From Lachnospiraceae bacterium (GTDB lineage Bacteria; Bacillota; Clostridia; Lachnospirales; Lachnospiraceae): a stretch of 38,359 nucleotides of DNA. The stretch lies in contig CAJTEY010000038.1 in NCBI GenBank assembly GCA_910575775.1, positions 1-38,359 of the forward strand, written 5' to 3'. The notes under the pieces were generated by a model, which worked only from the letters and a program-made list of their open reading frames with translations, had not been told where the DNA came from and made no database searches. Positions 1 through 7,217 of the stretch are shown here, piece after piece. Within the stretch, counting starts at the first letter, position 1; the number at the start of each line of letters is the position of its first letter. The translations under genes and the position numbers were made by a program.

Positions 1-285
1 AAGAATCATATCTGGGGCTTGTAGGAAGAGAAAAGAACAGGTATAGTAAAGAAGGTCAATCAGTCTGACCAGATCAAGGGACTATTCTGTCTATCCTATT
101 CCTACAATAAACTTACGCTATCGGGCGTCTGAAAAAATTTGACAAATAAATATGTATAACATATAATAATGGTACATAACAATAACTACTAGCCAGATTG
201 CAAAGGTCGGAAAGGCTCCCGACACACTCGTAAGAGTACCTGAGATGATGGATACGCCGCCCATCTTGTAATTTGGTGAACGTGA
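1..285. other. Element interior, no confident gene
   Basis: I see no confident gene here. One short plus-strand frame (170-271) ends with a coding-looking peptide containing KVGKAPDTLVRVPEMMDTPP and stops 14 nt before a terminator. It could therefore be the last codons of a gene of the integrated element, but an in-frame stop sits just upstream and I do not recognise the family. The stretch is AT-rich around 130-190. Confidence 0.3.
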
Positions 286-317
286 GGTGTAACCATTTGG
301 TTGCACCTTTTTATTTT
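286..317 (+). terminator. Rho-independent terminator
   Basis: Arms GGTGTAACC (286-294) and GGTTGCACC (299-307) pair around an ATTT loop with one G-U pair. They are followed by TTTTTATTTT. It would stop plus-strand transcription coming from the element interior before the integrase remnant. Confidence 0.8.
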
Positions 318-366
318 ACAAAAGCAAAACCGCCCCTGCGCCAACAGGAACGGTTTCAGATATATC

Positions 367-420
367 CCCGAGGAGATACACCAAGCGTCACAAATCTATA
401 CATAGTGTATCATCCTCGGG
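367..420. repeat. Long inverted repeat upstream of integrase remnant
   Basis: A 15-nt arm (367-381) is the reverse complement of a 16-nt arm (405-420) apart from a single-base bulge. They are separated by a 23-nt loop. No T-run follows, so it is not an obvious terminator. It lies close to where the recognisable integrase homology begins, so it may mark a recombination or deletion scar or be a regulatory RNA structure. Confidence 0.55.
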
Positions 421-426
421 CGCAGC

Positions 427-1179
427 TTGCAAGCGAACCATCTGATTTTCCAGATCATTCACAACAGTCATGGACTTATATCTGCCGTAATGCATGTTTA
501 CCGCCCCAATTTCGCCCTCAATACCGCTTTGCCTAAGAAAGTGCGCCCAGACATTTATGTCCCTTCTGATGCGGAAATAAAACAGCTTCTTTCGTCTGCG
601 GCTGGTACCGACACGGAACTCCCGGTGCTGCTTGCGGCGTTCGGCCCCATGCGCCGCAGAGAAATATGCGCCCTGTCCTCAGAGGATATTTCTGGAAATA
701 TTGTTCACGTATGTAAAAATATGGTTATCAACGGCGATCGTGAATGGATCATAAAGACCCCAAAAAGCTATGCCGGTGACAGATACATTGATTATCCTGA
801 TTTCGTATCCGATAAGTGGCGCGGAATAGAAGGGCGAATCGTACGCCTCACCCCGGATTCTATTACAAACAGATTTAACAGGCTGCTTAAGCGTAATGGC
901 ATCCCGCATTTTCGGTTCCACGACTTGAGACATTACTCAGCAAGCATCCAGCACGCCCTCGGTATTCCAGACTCATATATCATGCAGCGCGGCGGCTGGG
1001 GTAATGATGGCACATTAAAAGCCGTCTACCGGCATGTTTTAGAGGAACAGGCGAAACAAATGGATCATATGGCAAACAATTATTTCTCAGAACTATACAA
1101 CACGAAATGCAACACAAGCAAAAATCCCCTAGTATTTAGGGGATTTTTTAAGAGGCGCAGACCGGATTTGAACCGGTGA
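427..1179 (+). pseudogene. Tyrosine recombinase (integrase) remnant, 5'-truncated
   Basis: This is the C-terminal part of a phage/conjugative-element tyrosine recombinase, which cuts and rejoins DNA at att sites. The catalytic set is visible: an Arg in PMRRREICAL, the HDLRHYSAS box, a Trp in RGGWGN and the nucleophile Tyr in AVYRHVL. Homology seems to begin within the core-binding domain (HNSHGLISAV, then RPDIYVPSDAEIKQLL). About 120-150 residues are missing at the N terminus, including the arm-binding domain, compared with the usual 370-400 residues. No ribosome binding site precedes the first ATG. The frame runs through a terminator (1121-1147) and its last nine codons lie over the 3' end of tRNA-Cys in antisense. 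That is where such enzymes integrate, so the element is inferred to extend to the left. It is probably non-functional because it is truncated. Confidence 0.75.
1121..1147 (-). terminator. Terminator of the tRNA-Glu/tRNA-Cys unit
   Basis: AAAATCCCCTA and TAGGGGATTTT form an 11-bp stem with a short loop and T-runs on both strands. It lies 6 nt beyond the 3' end of tRNA-Cys on the minus strand. It sits inside the open frame of the integrase remnant, showing that the frame reads into host sequence or a shared att region. Confidence 0.8.
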
Positions 1180-1224
1180 ATCAGGGTGTTGCAGACCCAT
1201 GCCTTACCACTTGGCTACTGCGCC
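1153..1224 (-). tRNA. tRNA-Cys (GCA)
   Basis: The reverse complement folds as a cloverleaf. The acceptor arm GGCGCAG/CTGCGCC is perfect, the anticodon loop CTGCAAC carries GCA, and the T-loop is GTTCAAATC. The discriminator base is U. CCA is not encoded. Its 3' half is the inferred attachment site of the neighbouring integrase. Confidence 0.95.
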
Positions 1225-1263
1225 GTAATATAATCGGAGTAAATTCTTACAGAATTAACTCCT

Positions 1264-1286
1264 GAAGAATTACTTCGTAATTCTTC
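1264..1286. repeat. Perfect hairpin between the two tRNA genes
   Basis: The 10-bp arms GAAGAATTAC and GTAATTCTTC enclose a 3-nt loop. A second small hairpin (CGGTC-TTTT-GACCG, 1293-1306) follows next to tRNA-Glu. No long T-run is present. A role in processing the tRNA precursor is more likely than termination; this is inference. Confidence 0.6.
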
Positions 1287-1307
1287 GCTTCCCGGTCTTT
1301 TGACCGA

Positions 1308-1379
1308 TGACTCCAACGGGAATCGAACCCGTGTTACCGCCGTGAAAGGGCGATGTCTTAACCGCTTGACCATGGAGCC
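1308..1379 (-). tRNA. tRNA-Glu (TTC)
   Basis: The cloverleaf on the minus strand has acceptor GGCTCCA/TGGAGTC with one G-U pair, anticodon loop CTTTCAC (TTC), T-loop GTTCGATTC and discriminator A. It is first in a two-tRNA transcript (Glu then Cys) with 83 nt between the genes. Confidence 0.95.
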
Positions 1380-1413
1380 TGACGAAAGGCTTCATGTAGC
1401 CTTAACAAACGAT

Positions 1414-1442
1414 ATAATACCATATCTCCAGGCATTTGACAA
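1414..1442 (-). promoter_or_regulatory. Promoter of tRNA-Glu/tRNA-Cys
   Basis: On the minus strand the -35 box TTGTCA (1442-1437) and the -10 box TATTAT (1419-1414) are 17 nt apart. They lie 35 nt upstream of the mature 5' end of tRNA-Glu. Confidence 0.75.
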
Positions 1443-1487
1443 GGGCATTTTCAAAGAAATTTGCATCGGGAATTTACATCGGCGGCC

Positions 1488-1524
1488 AAGAGGGCGGCAC
1501 AACGCCAAAGCTGTACCGCCTCTT
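1488..1524 (-). terminator. Hairpin terminator after the alpha-galactosidase gene
   Basis: AAGAGGCGGTACAGC and GTTGTGCCGCCCTCTT form a long GC-rich stem around TTTGGC, 40 nt past the stop codon. The T-tract is poor on the minus strand and somewhat better on the plus strand. I take it as the end of the galactoside operon. Confidence 0.6.
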
Positions 1525-1563
1525 CTTGCTTTTATTATATTCCACCATTTCGAAAAAGTGCCA

Positions 1564-3780
1564 TCAGTTTTTTCCCGCCAAGACCGCCACAGCCCTCATA
1601 TCCTCTGGAATCCGGCACACCAGCCTGCCGTCCGCCACGATAACGTCCGCCTCTGCATCGGAGTAAACTTCCTCGACCCGATACGTCCCGTCCTCTGGAA
1701 GCGGAACCTCCAGTGCTCCGTCGTGCATCCCGTTAAAGCTGTGGAATACAGCCAGTAGCCCATCCTTTTTCTCATGCTCCACACCGCCCTGTGTCCGCAC
1801 AAGGCACTGCCAGCCCTCCGGGTGCCGCCAGCTTGTCACTTTCGGTCCGTAAAGCCTGCTATAACCGTCCTTAATAATGGGCGCCGCCTTTTTATAAAAA
1901 GCGATTCCCCTGTCAATCACATCCCACTGGGCATCCGTCAGTCTGGTCACATCCCCCGACAGACACATCCTGCCTAAAAAGGTGTTTGCAATCGAATAGG
2001 CAATCCTTTTCAGGGAATCCGCCTCTCTGATCACAGCCCAGATCTGGCTCTGTCTCGGCAGGATCACACGGTGCAGGGCGGCCGCAATAATCGGAATCTC
2101 CTCGCATTCATGGGCATCCGAGAAGGAAGCCATGCTGCACTCTCCCATCATAAGCGGCTCCAGCTTGTGCCCGCCCGAAGAACAGTTTTCCAGTATGATG
2201 CCGGGAATCCGCTCCTTCACCTTCCGTATAAAAGCAAGGGAAGCCTCCATGTTCTGGCGCAGACCCTCGCCCAGCGACTCCGCGCCGTCGCATCCAACAC
2301 CGATCGTATCGTTATAGTCCATCTTCATGTAGGCGAAGCCATACTTTTCCAGCGTGCCGATGACTCTCTCTTCCAGATACTTCTGCACCCATTCCTGCCG
2401 CATATCCCAGAATCTTCTCATGGAAGTGGTGAGCGGTCTGCTGTTTCTTGTAAGAAGATGCGCCGTATCCTGATAGCTCTCTGCTTTCTCCCCCACATTG
2501 TCGATCTCAAACCAGATCCCGGCCTTCATGCCGTGATCGTTGATCGCTTTCACAGTCTTGTCAAGCCCGTCCGGGAACAGCTCTTTCGATACCTGATAGT
2601 CTCCCATCGCCACATCCCAGGGAATCCCTTCCTGCTTATACCAGCCGCAGTCGATCACAAAATAGGAAAAGCCTTTATCCTTGACAGCTTCCAAAATCCC
2701 GCAGATATTTTCGTGGGAAGGTTCTCCCCAGGTGGTGCAGTACTCATTGAAAATAACAGGAAGCTCCTGCTCCGATTCCGGCCCTTTGTCCACCGCTTCC
2801 TCCAGCGCCGCCGTCATCCTCTGGGAGATCTCCTCGATGCCGCCCCCCCTGCAGACCGACAATATTGCCGTGGGCGTCACAAAGATTTCTCCCGGCGCAA
2901 CCGTCTTCATCCAATGGCCAAAATCATAATCCGCCAGTCCCCCGGAAAGCGCTGCCTCATCACCCCTGCGGTAAAGCTCCATCTGCCAGCTTGCATTGTG
3001 ACAGATCATCGCGCCCCAGAATATGTCGGACTTCATATCTTCCACCACCGCATACGGAAAATACCCGTTTACCGGCATGGATCCCACCTGTCCGAACCGC
3101 TCACAGCGCACCGCGTGGCCTCCCCAGGAAGGTTCCAGCTGTAAATCCTCCAAAAGCTGCGACTCCGTTCTCCCTTCCATGCTCCACACACTGCGGATGC
3201 GGTGCAGTTTCATCAGACCGCCCTCATCCGCCCCCACATACGGCGATATGCCGCCAAGTGAAAAGCTGGAGAGCATTTCCAGATCTGCCGCTTCTTCGGA
3301 GGCATTCTCAAATTCCGTGTAAGAGAGCAGACTCTTCTTTCCCTTTTTCCATATGAGATAATGCCTGTAACGGTATCCGCGTTTATCCGAGAAAGTCGTG
3401 CGAATCACTGCCGCGTCCCCGCCTTTCGGGCTCTCTGGCGCAGGACACGGCGCAGCGACTCTCCGCGCGCTGAAAGCAGCACCCCCATCTACCGCTTCCT
3501 GCCCCCTGACACCGCAGCCTTCCAAATCCTGTCCCTCGAATACCAGATTCTGCACGGACGCGCTCTGCCGCATCGTCCTGCCGCCTGCGTATCCGCCTGC
3601 ATAAGTGTCCCCGGCGAGCTTTACCTGCACCAGGGAATCCGGGTACGGTTTTTCCCGGTAAGAAACCTCGTAGATCCTGTCTGCCGGGAGCAGTACAAGC
3701 TCCACGCTTCCTGTCTCCTCGTCCTGCACATAATATGCGCGCATATCCCCTAATACAAATTCGCTGTATACCTTTTTCAT
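1564..3780 (-). CDS. Alpha-galactosidase, glycoside hydrolase family 36
   Basis: Cytoplasmic retaining alpha-galactosidase that releases galactose from melibiose, raffinose or stachyose-type sugars. Its 738 residues match full-length GH36 enzymes (about 720-745), with the N-terminal beta-supersandwich, central barrel and C-terminal sheet. The barrel shows KAGIWFEIDNVGEK, the nucleophile motif KMDYN (Asp488), the ENCSSGG sugar-binding loop and the acid/base Asp in SFSDAHE (Asp555). The 67-residue spacing fits the family. No signal peptide is seen. The open frame extends three codons further to a TTG, but the ATG at 3780 has GGAGG 10 nt upstream, whereas the TTG would lie only 1 nt from it. It is last in the operon after the CUT1 importer, which suggests that intact alpha-galactosides are imported and cleaved inside. 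Exact substrate is unknown; melA or rafA would be guesses. Confidence 0.92.
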   Translation of the reverse strand: MKKVYSEFVLGDMRAYYVQDEETGSVELVLLPADRIYEVSYREKPYPDSLVQVKLAGDTYAGGYAGGRTMRQSASVQNLVFEGQDLEGCGVRGQEAVDGGAAFSARRVAAPCPAPESPKGGDAAVIRTTFSDKRGYRYRHYLIWKKGKKSLLSYTEFENASEEAADLEMLSSFSLGGISPYVGADEGGLMKLHRIRSVWSMEGRTESQLLEDLQLEPSWGGHAVRCERFGQVGSMPVNGYFPYAVVEDMKSDIFWGAMICHNASWQMELYRRGDEAALSGGLADYDFGHWMKTVAPGEIFVTPTAILSVCRGGGIEEISQRMTAALEEAVDKGPESEQELPVIFNEYCTTWGEPSHENICGILEAVKDKGFSYFVIDCGWYKQEGIPWDVAMGDYQVSKELFPDGLDKTVKAINDHGMKAGIWFEIDNVGEKAESYQDTAHLLTRNSRPLTTSMRRFWDMRQEWVQKYLEERVIGTLEKYGFAYMKMDYNDTIGVGCDGAESLGEGLRQNMEASLAFIRKVKERIPGIILENCSSGGHKLEPLMMGECSMASFSDAHECEEIPIIAAALHRVILPRQSQIWAVIREADSLKRIAYSIANTFLGRMCLSGDVTRLTDAQWDVIDRGIAFYKKAAPIIKDGYSRLYGPKVTSWRHPEGWQCLVRTQGGVEHEKKDGLLAVFHSFNGMHDGALEVPLPEDGTYRVEEVYSDAEADVIVADGRLVCRIPEDMRAVAVLAGKN

Positions 3781-3822
3781 CCGTACCAAGCCTCCATAAA
3801 AATGCTTCTCACACCAGCCGCC

Positions 3823-3945
3823 ATGTCACAACTTTGCTGTGACTCAAATCCATGCGGAGAATGCCCGTTTTTCGGCATTCACCTGAGTGAAACATAGAAC
3901 TTCTTAGTGAAGCAGTCCCTGCTGCTGAGCTTTAGAAGTTTTTTC
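3823..3945 (-). other. Structured spacer between permease and alpha-galactosidase genes
   Basis: The 168-nt gap within the operon contains several hairpins. GTCACA/TGTGAC lies at about 3823-3841. GAATGCC/GGCATTC lies at 3859-3880. AACTTCT/AGAAGTT brackets 3899-3945. None has a clean T-tract in the minus direction, so they may adjust mRNA stability or relative expression rather than end transcription. Confidence 0.4.
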
Positions 3946-3948
3946 ACT

Positions 3949-4821
3949 CTAACCTTTCACCGCCCCCACAGTCATACCTTTGATGAAATACTTCTGCAGA
4001 CTCAAAAACAGAATCGAAATCGGCAGCACAGATACGACAATGGCCGCCATCGCGGTTGTGTAATCGCTTGCCTGCGCCGAAAACAGCGACTGTATCGCCA
4101 CCGTCAGCGTCTTTAATCCTTTTTTACTCACATACAGGCTCGCCAGCAGATAATCGTTCCATATCTGGAATGACTGCATAATAATCAACGTGGCAAAAGC
4201 CGGTTTGAGCAGTGGAAACACGATTACAAAATAGGTCCGTACCACGGAACAGCCATCGATCCGGGCCGCCTCTTCCAGCTCCAGCGGAACCGTGGTCATA
4301 AAACTATTCATCAAAAAAACACCGAAAGAAATGCCTGTTGCAATGTACATAAATATAATACCATATCTCGTATTTGTCAGGTGCATTTTATACCCGATCG
4401 TATAAATCGGCAAAAACAGCGCCTGAAAGGGAATCAAAATACCGATCACAAAATAGATAAACGAAAACTGAAAAATTCTGCCTTTCCCCCTGGAGATTGC
4501 CCATGCCGTAATACCGCACAGAAATGCCAGAATCAGTACGCTGATGACCGTGTAGAGAAACGTGTTCGTAAAGGTCGTCGTCAGATTCAGTTTTTTTAGG
4601 GCCGTCTCATAGTTCGCCCACTGCAGCGAATCCGGCAGCTTCAAAGGACTGGTCAGATACAGCTCTTTCTTCGTCTTAAAAGAGTAATTCAGAATCACAA
4701 AAAGGGGGAACAGAAACAGTACCGCCACCACCGTCATCACGGCCTGTACGGCAAATGTACTCAACGTATACGGTTTCTGGTTCACATCCTCCGCCTTTCC
4801 CGCGCGCTTTAAAAATGCCAT
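3949..4821 (-). CDS. Carbohydrate ABC transporter permease, MalG type (CUT1)
   Basis: Inner-membrane channel subunit of a CUT1 sugar importer, 290 residues, with about six membrane segments. The first is at residues 25-46 (AVQAVMTVVAVLFLFPLFVI). The EAA loop that docks on the ATPase is at about 183-203 (LEEAARIDGCSVVRTYF...P). It ends with the short MalG-type tail (FIKGMTVGAVKG). Its ATG overlaps the stop of the upstream permease gene (TAATG) and AGGAGG lies just before, so the two are translationally coupled. It pairs with the 4821-5705 permease. No ATPase gene is in the window; a shared MsmX/MsmK-type ATPase is the usual arrangement in Firmicutes (inference). Confidence 0.93.
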   Translation of the reverse strand: MAFLKRAGKAEDVNQKPYTLSTFAVQAVMTVVAVLFLFPLFVILNYSFKTKKELYLTSPLKLPDSLQWANYETALKKLNLTTTFTNTFLYTVISVLILAFLCGITAWAISRGKGRIFQFSFIYFVIGILIPFQALFLPIYTIGYKMHLTNTRYGIIFMYIATGISFGVFLMNSFMTTVPLELEEAARIDGCSVVRTYFVIVFPLLKPAFATLIIMQSFQIWNDYLLASLYVSKKGLKTLTVAIQSLFSAQASDYTTAMAAIVVSVLPISILFLSLQKYFIKGMTVGAVKG

Positions 4822-5705
4822 TATGACTGCACCTCCTTACTCTTTAAGCCCTTCACCTGCACCATAGCCACCAGCAGCAGAATAAATACCAGCGTCACCG
4901 ACATGGCCGAACCGTATCCATACTGCCTGCCGCTGATCGCCGTCGAGTAAATCATCTGGATAACGGAGGTGGAAGCCCGGCCCGGGCCGCCGCCTGTGGA
5001 TGATACCAGCAGGTCATACACTTTGAGGGAGCCCGTGGTAATGCCTACCACGCAAATCGTGATTGCCGGTGCAAGCATCGGAATTGTTACGTTGAAAAAC
5101 CGCTGTACGGCACTGGCCCCGTCAACCTTGGCCGCCTCGTACAGATCTGAGGGAACAGACTGTAACCCTGCCAGATAAATCAGCATCCAGTAACCGATCC
5201 ACTGCCAGTTGTTGGCGATAACCAGACCAGAAAGGACGGTCTTTCCGTCTCCAAAAAGCAAAAAGTTGATATTCGTTCCAAAAATTTCATTCAGCTCCGG
5301 CAGCACATTAGAATACAGTTTCAGCCAGACGAAACCGACAATGACCGCGCTGACCAGACAGGGAATAAACAGAATCGTCCGATACACTTTCTGCGCCTTG
5401 ATTCCACTGTCCAGGGCCACCGCAAACAGCAGGGCAAATACATTCTGCACAATGGTGTTGGCGATGGTAAATTTGATCGTAAACCACCACGCCTGTCTGA
5501 AGTTGGCGTCTTTCCAGAGATTGATATAATTGGAAATACCAACAAACTCTTTTTCTACACTCATACCATCCCAGCTTGTGACAGAATACCTCAATGCCAA
5601 AAGCAGCGGCAGGATCACTCCTATGGTAAAGATCACCATACCTGGGACAACCAGGAGAAAATACTGAAGGTTCATTTTATCCTGCATTGTTTTCTTTTTA
5701 TTCAT
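4821..5705 (-). CDS. Carbohydrate ABC transporter permease, MalF/UgpA type (CUT1)
   Basis: Second membrane subunit of the sugar importer, 294 residues, with six predicted membrane segments. The first is at about 14-38 (YFLLVVPGMVIFTIGVILPL). The EAA loop is at about 189-210 (LYEAAKVDGASAVQRFFNVTIPML). A GGAG-type ribosome binding site precedes the ATG. It follows the binding-protein gene by 72 nt and overlaps the next permease gene by one base. Family identity is secure; the substrate is inferred from the alpha-galactosidase at the end of the operon. Confidence 0.93.
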   Translation of the reverse strand: MNKKKTMQDKMNLQYFLLVVPGMVIFTIGVILPLLLALRYSVTSWDGMSVEKEFVGISNYINLWKDANFRQAWWFTIKFTIANTIVQNVFALLFAVALDSGIKAQKVYRTILFIPCLVSAVIVGFVWLKLYSNVLPELNEIFGTNINFLLFGDGKTVLSGLVIANNWQWIGYWMLIYLAGLQSVPSDLYEAAKVDGASAVQRFFNVTIPMLAPAITICVVGITTGSLKVYDLLVSSTGGGPGRASTSVIQMIYSTAISGRQYGYGSAMSVTLVFILLLVAMVQVKGLKSKEVQS

Positions 5706-5777
5706 ATCTCAACTCTCCATTCCCGGTTTAGAAAAGCGGGGAGAAGAATACTCTCCTCCCCGCCAAGACACATCCTG

Positions 5778-7130
5778 TCACTGCGCACTGCTGGAACCGA
5801 CTCTTGCGTCGGAGGCCGACAGGCACTCCTCAAAGCTGATGTCTCCCTGCAGATATGCCGCGATATCCGCCGCGTTCTCCTCCTGGAAACCGCCCCATAC
5901 GAGCTGGTTGTTGCCCAGTGTCACGTCGACGATCATTCCCTTGGACGCATACGCGTCGATATCCGCCTGGCTGGGATTCGGGAAAGTAGGCACGACATCC
6001 TTCAACATAGGAGCCGTCTTCGTGAAATCCAGAATCTCCACTGCCAGTTCCTTGTCGCCGGAAAGCACGTCTAACACACAGTTTACGGCATCCTGATGCT
6101 CTGTCTCCGCACTCGTCATAATCGCGATATTCGGCTCGAAAATCAGCTTGGAATCACCAGTCTGGTTCGGGAACGGGAAAATACCGAAGTCAAAGTTCTC
6201 GTCGATGTCAAGGAAATTCTGGATCGACCAGGAACCAGACACTTTCATAGCCGCCTCACCCAGCACCATTCTCGCATCGCAGTCCGTCTGCTCTGTGGAG
6301 AAAGTCTCGGGATAGGTGTTGTCAAAGATCAGTTTATTGTAGGAATAAGCCGTCTGTGCCGCCTTATCCTCTGAAAAGCTCACTTTTCCGTCTCTGAACT
6401 GGTCGCCCCAGTCAGGTGTGTTGTTAAACACATCGTTCATCATAAACTGCATGGTCACGTTACCGATGGACCACGTATCTACCATATGACTTGCAAAAGG
6501 AACAATTCCCTTCGCGTTACAGTCATCCACAATCGCCTGCAGTTCTTCCTGTGTGGTGGGAACAGACCAGCCGTTTTCCGCAAACATCGTCTTATTGTAA
6601 TACACGCCCTGATACAGCGCATTGTATACAAGTCCGTAGGTTTTGCCGTCGATGGTCACATTCTCTCTCGCCGCATCCAGCCCTCTGTCGAGGTAGACTG
6701 CGTCAATCTCCCCCAGAAGTCCCTGGGAAGCGTATGTTGCCACGTCCTGCGCTTTGCCGATAATGATATCGGGAAGGCCGGACTGCATGTACTGCTGCAT
6801 CTTCGGATGAAACTCGCCGTCCCAGCCTGTGCACTCCCACTCCAATGTTATATTGGGATATTTCTCAGCCAGCGCCGCGTCGATCATATCCTCGATTCCG
6901 GCATCCGTGGTGGACTGGCCCGCCAGCACGGTCAGGGTAACCTCTTCCCCGTCAGCGGCCGCAGGCGCTTCCTCCGCTGCAGCTTCCTCCGCAGACGCCT
7001 CTTCCTCCGCTGCCGGTTCTGCCGCAGGTGTCTGCGCCGCACCGCCGTCATCTGCTGCGCCGCCGCACCCTGTCAGCGCACTGACTGCCATTGCCGAACA
7101 TAAAATCGCACTTAACAATTTCTTTTTCAT
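5778..7130 (-). CDS. Sugar-binding lipoprotein of the CUT1 importer (SBP family 1)
   Basis: Extracellular solute-binding lipoprotein, 450 residues. It has a typical signal peptide with lipobox LTGC; Cys22 is the predicted lipidated residue. An Ala/Glu-rich linker follows (about residues 25-62) and then an MBP-like fold with typical motifs (KMQQYMQSGLPDIIIG, YGLVYNALYQGVYYNK, MVLGEAAMKVSGSW). GGAGGGAG lies 7-12 nt before the ATG. It is the first gene of the transport operon and delivers the sugar to the two downstream permeases. The gene just upstream is a YesN-type regulator, its likely activator. Confidence 0.93.
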   Translation of the reverse strand: MKKKLLSAILCSAMAVSALTGCGGAADDGGAAQTPAAEPAAEEEASAEEAAAEEAPAAADGEEVTLTVLAGQSTTDAGIEDMIDAALAEKYPNITLEWECTGWDGEFHPKMQQYMQSGLPDIIIGKAQDVATYASQGLLGEIDAVYLDRGLDAARENVTIDGKTYGLVYNALYQGVYYNKTMFAENGWSVPTTQEELQAIVDDCNAKGIVPFASHMVDTWSIGNVTMQFMMNDVFNNTPDWGDQFRDGKVSFSEDKAAQTAYSYNKLIFDNTYPETFSTEQTDCDARMVLGEAAMKVSGSWSIQNFLDIDENFDFGIFPFPNQTGDSKLIFEPNIAIMTSAETEHQDAVNCVLDVLSGDKELAVEILDFTKTAPMLKDVVPTFPNPSQADIDAYASKGMIVDVTLGNNQLVWGGFQEENAADIAAYLQGDISFEECLSASDARVGSSSAQ

Positions 7131-7144
7131 AATTTTCTCCCTCC

Positions 7145-7186
7145 GTAAGATTGATTTGTTTTGTTATAATAACTATATAATCTTAC
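7145..7186 (-). promoter_or_regulatory. Candidate regulated promoter/operator of the importer operon
   Basis: The 87-nt gap before the binding-protein gene holds an inverted repeat with arms GTAAGATT (7145-7152) and AATCTTAC (7179-7186). A small palindrome GTTAT-T-ATAAC lies inside it and contains a TATTAT-like -10. I find no matching -35. This fits a promoter that needs an activator, for example the adjacent AraC-type response regulator. The repeat could also be a weak hairpin. Confidence 0.4.
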
Positions 7187-7217
7187 ACAGGGATACTACT
7201 ATGCTATTTTTGAAAAA

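Noticed and set aside
118..306. 62-codon minus-strand frame with a hydrophobic middle
   Set aside because: It covers the plus-strand terminator at 286-317, has no ribosome binding site and resembles no family I know; likely a chance frame.
2071..3144. 357-codon plus-strand open frame
   Set aside because: It is antisense to the well-supported GH36 gene and its composition (rich in His, Arg, Pro) is that of a shadow frame.
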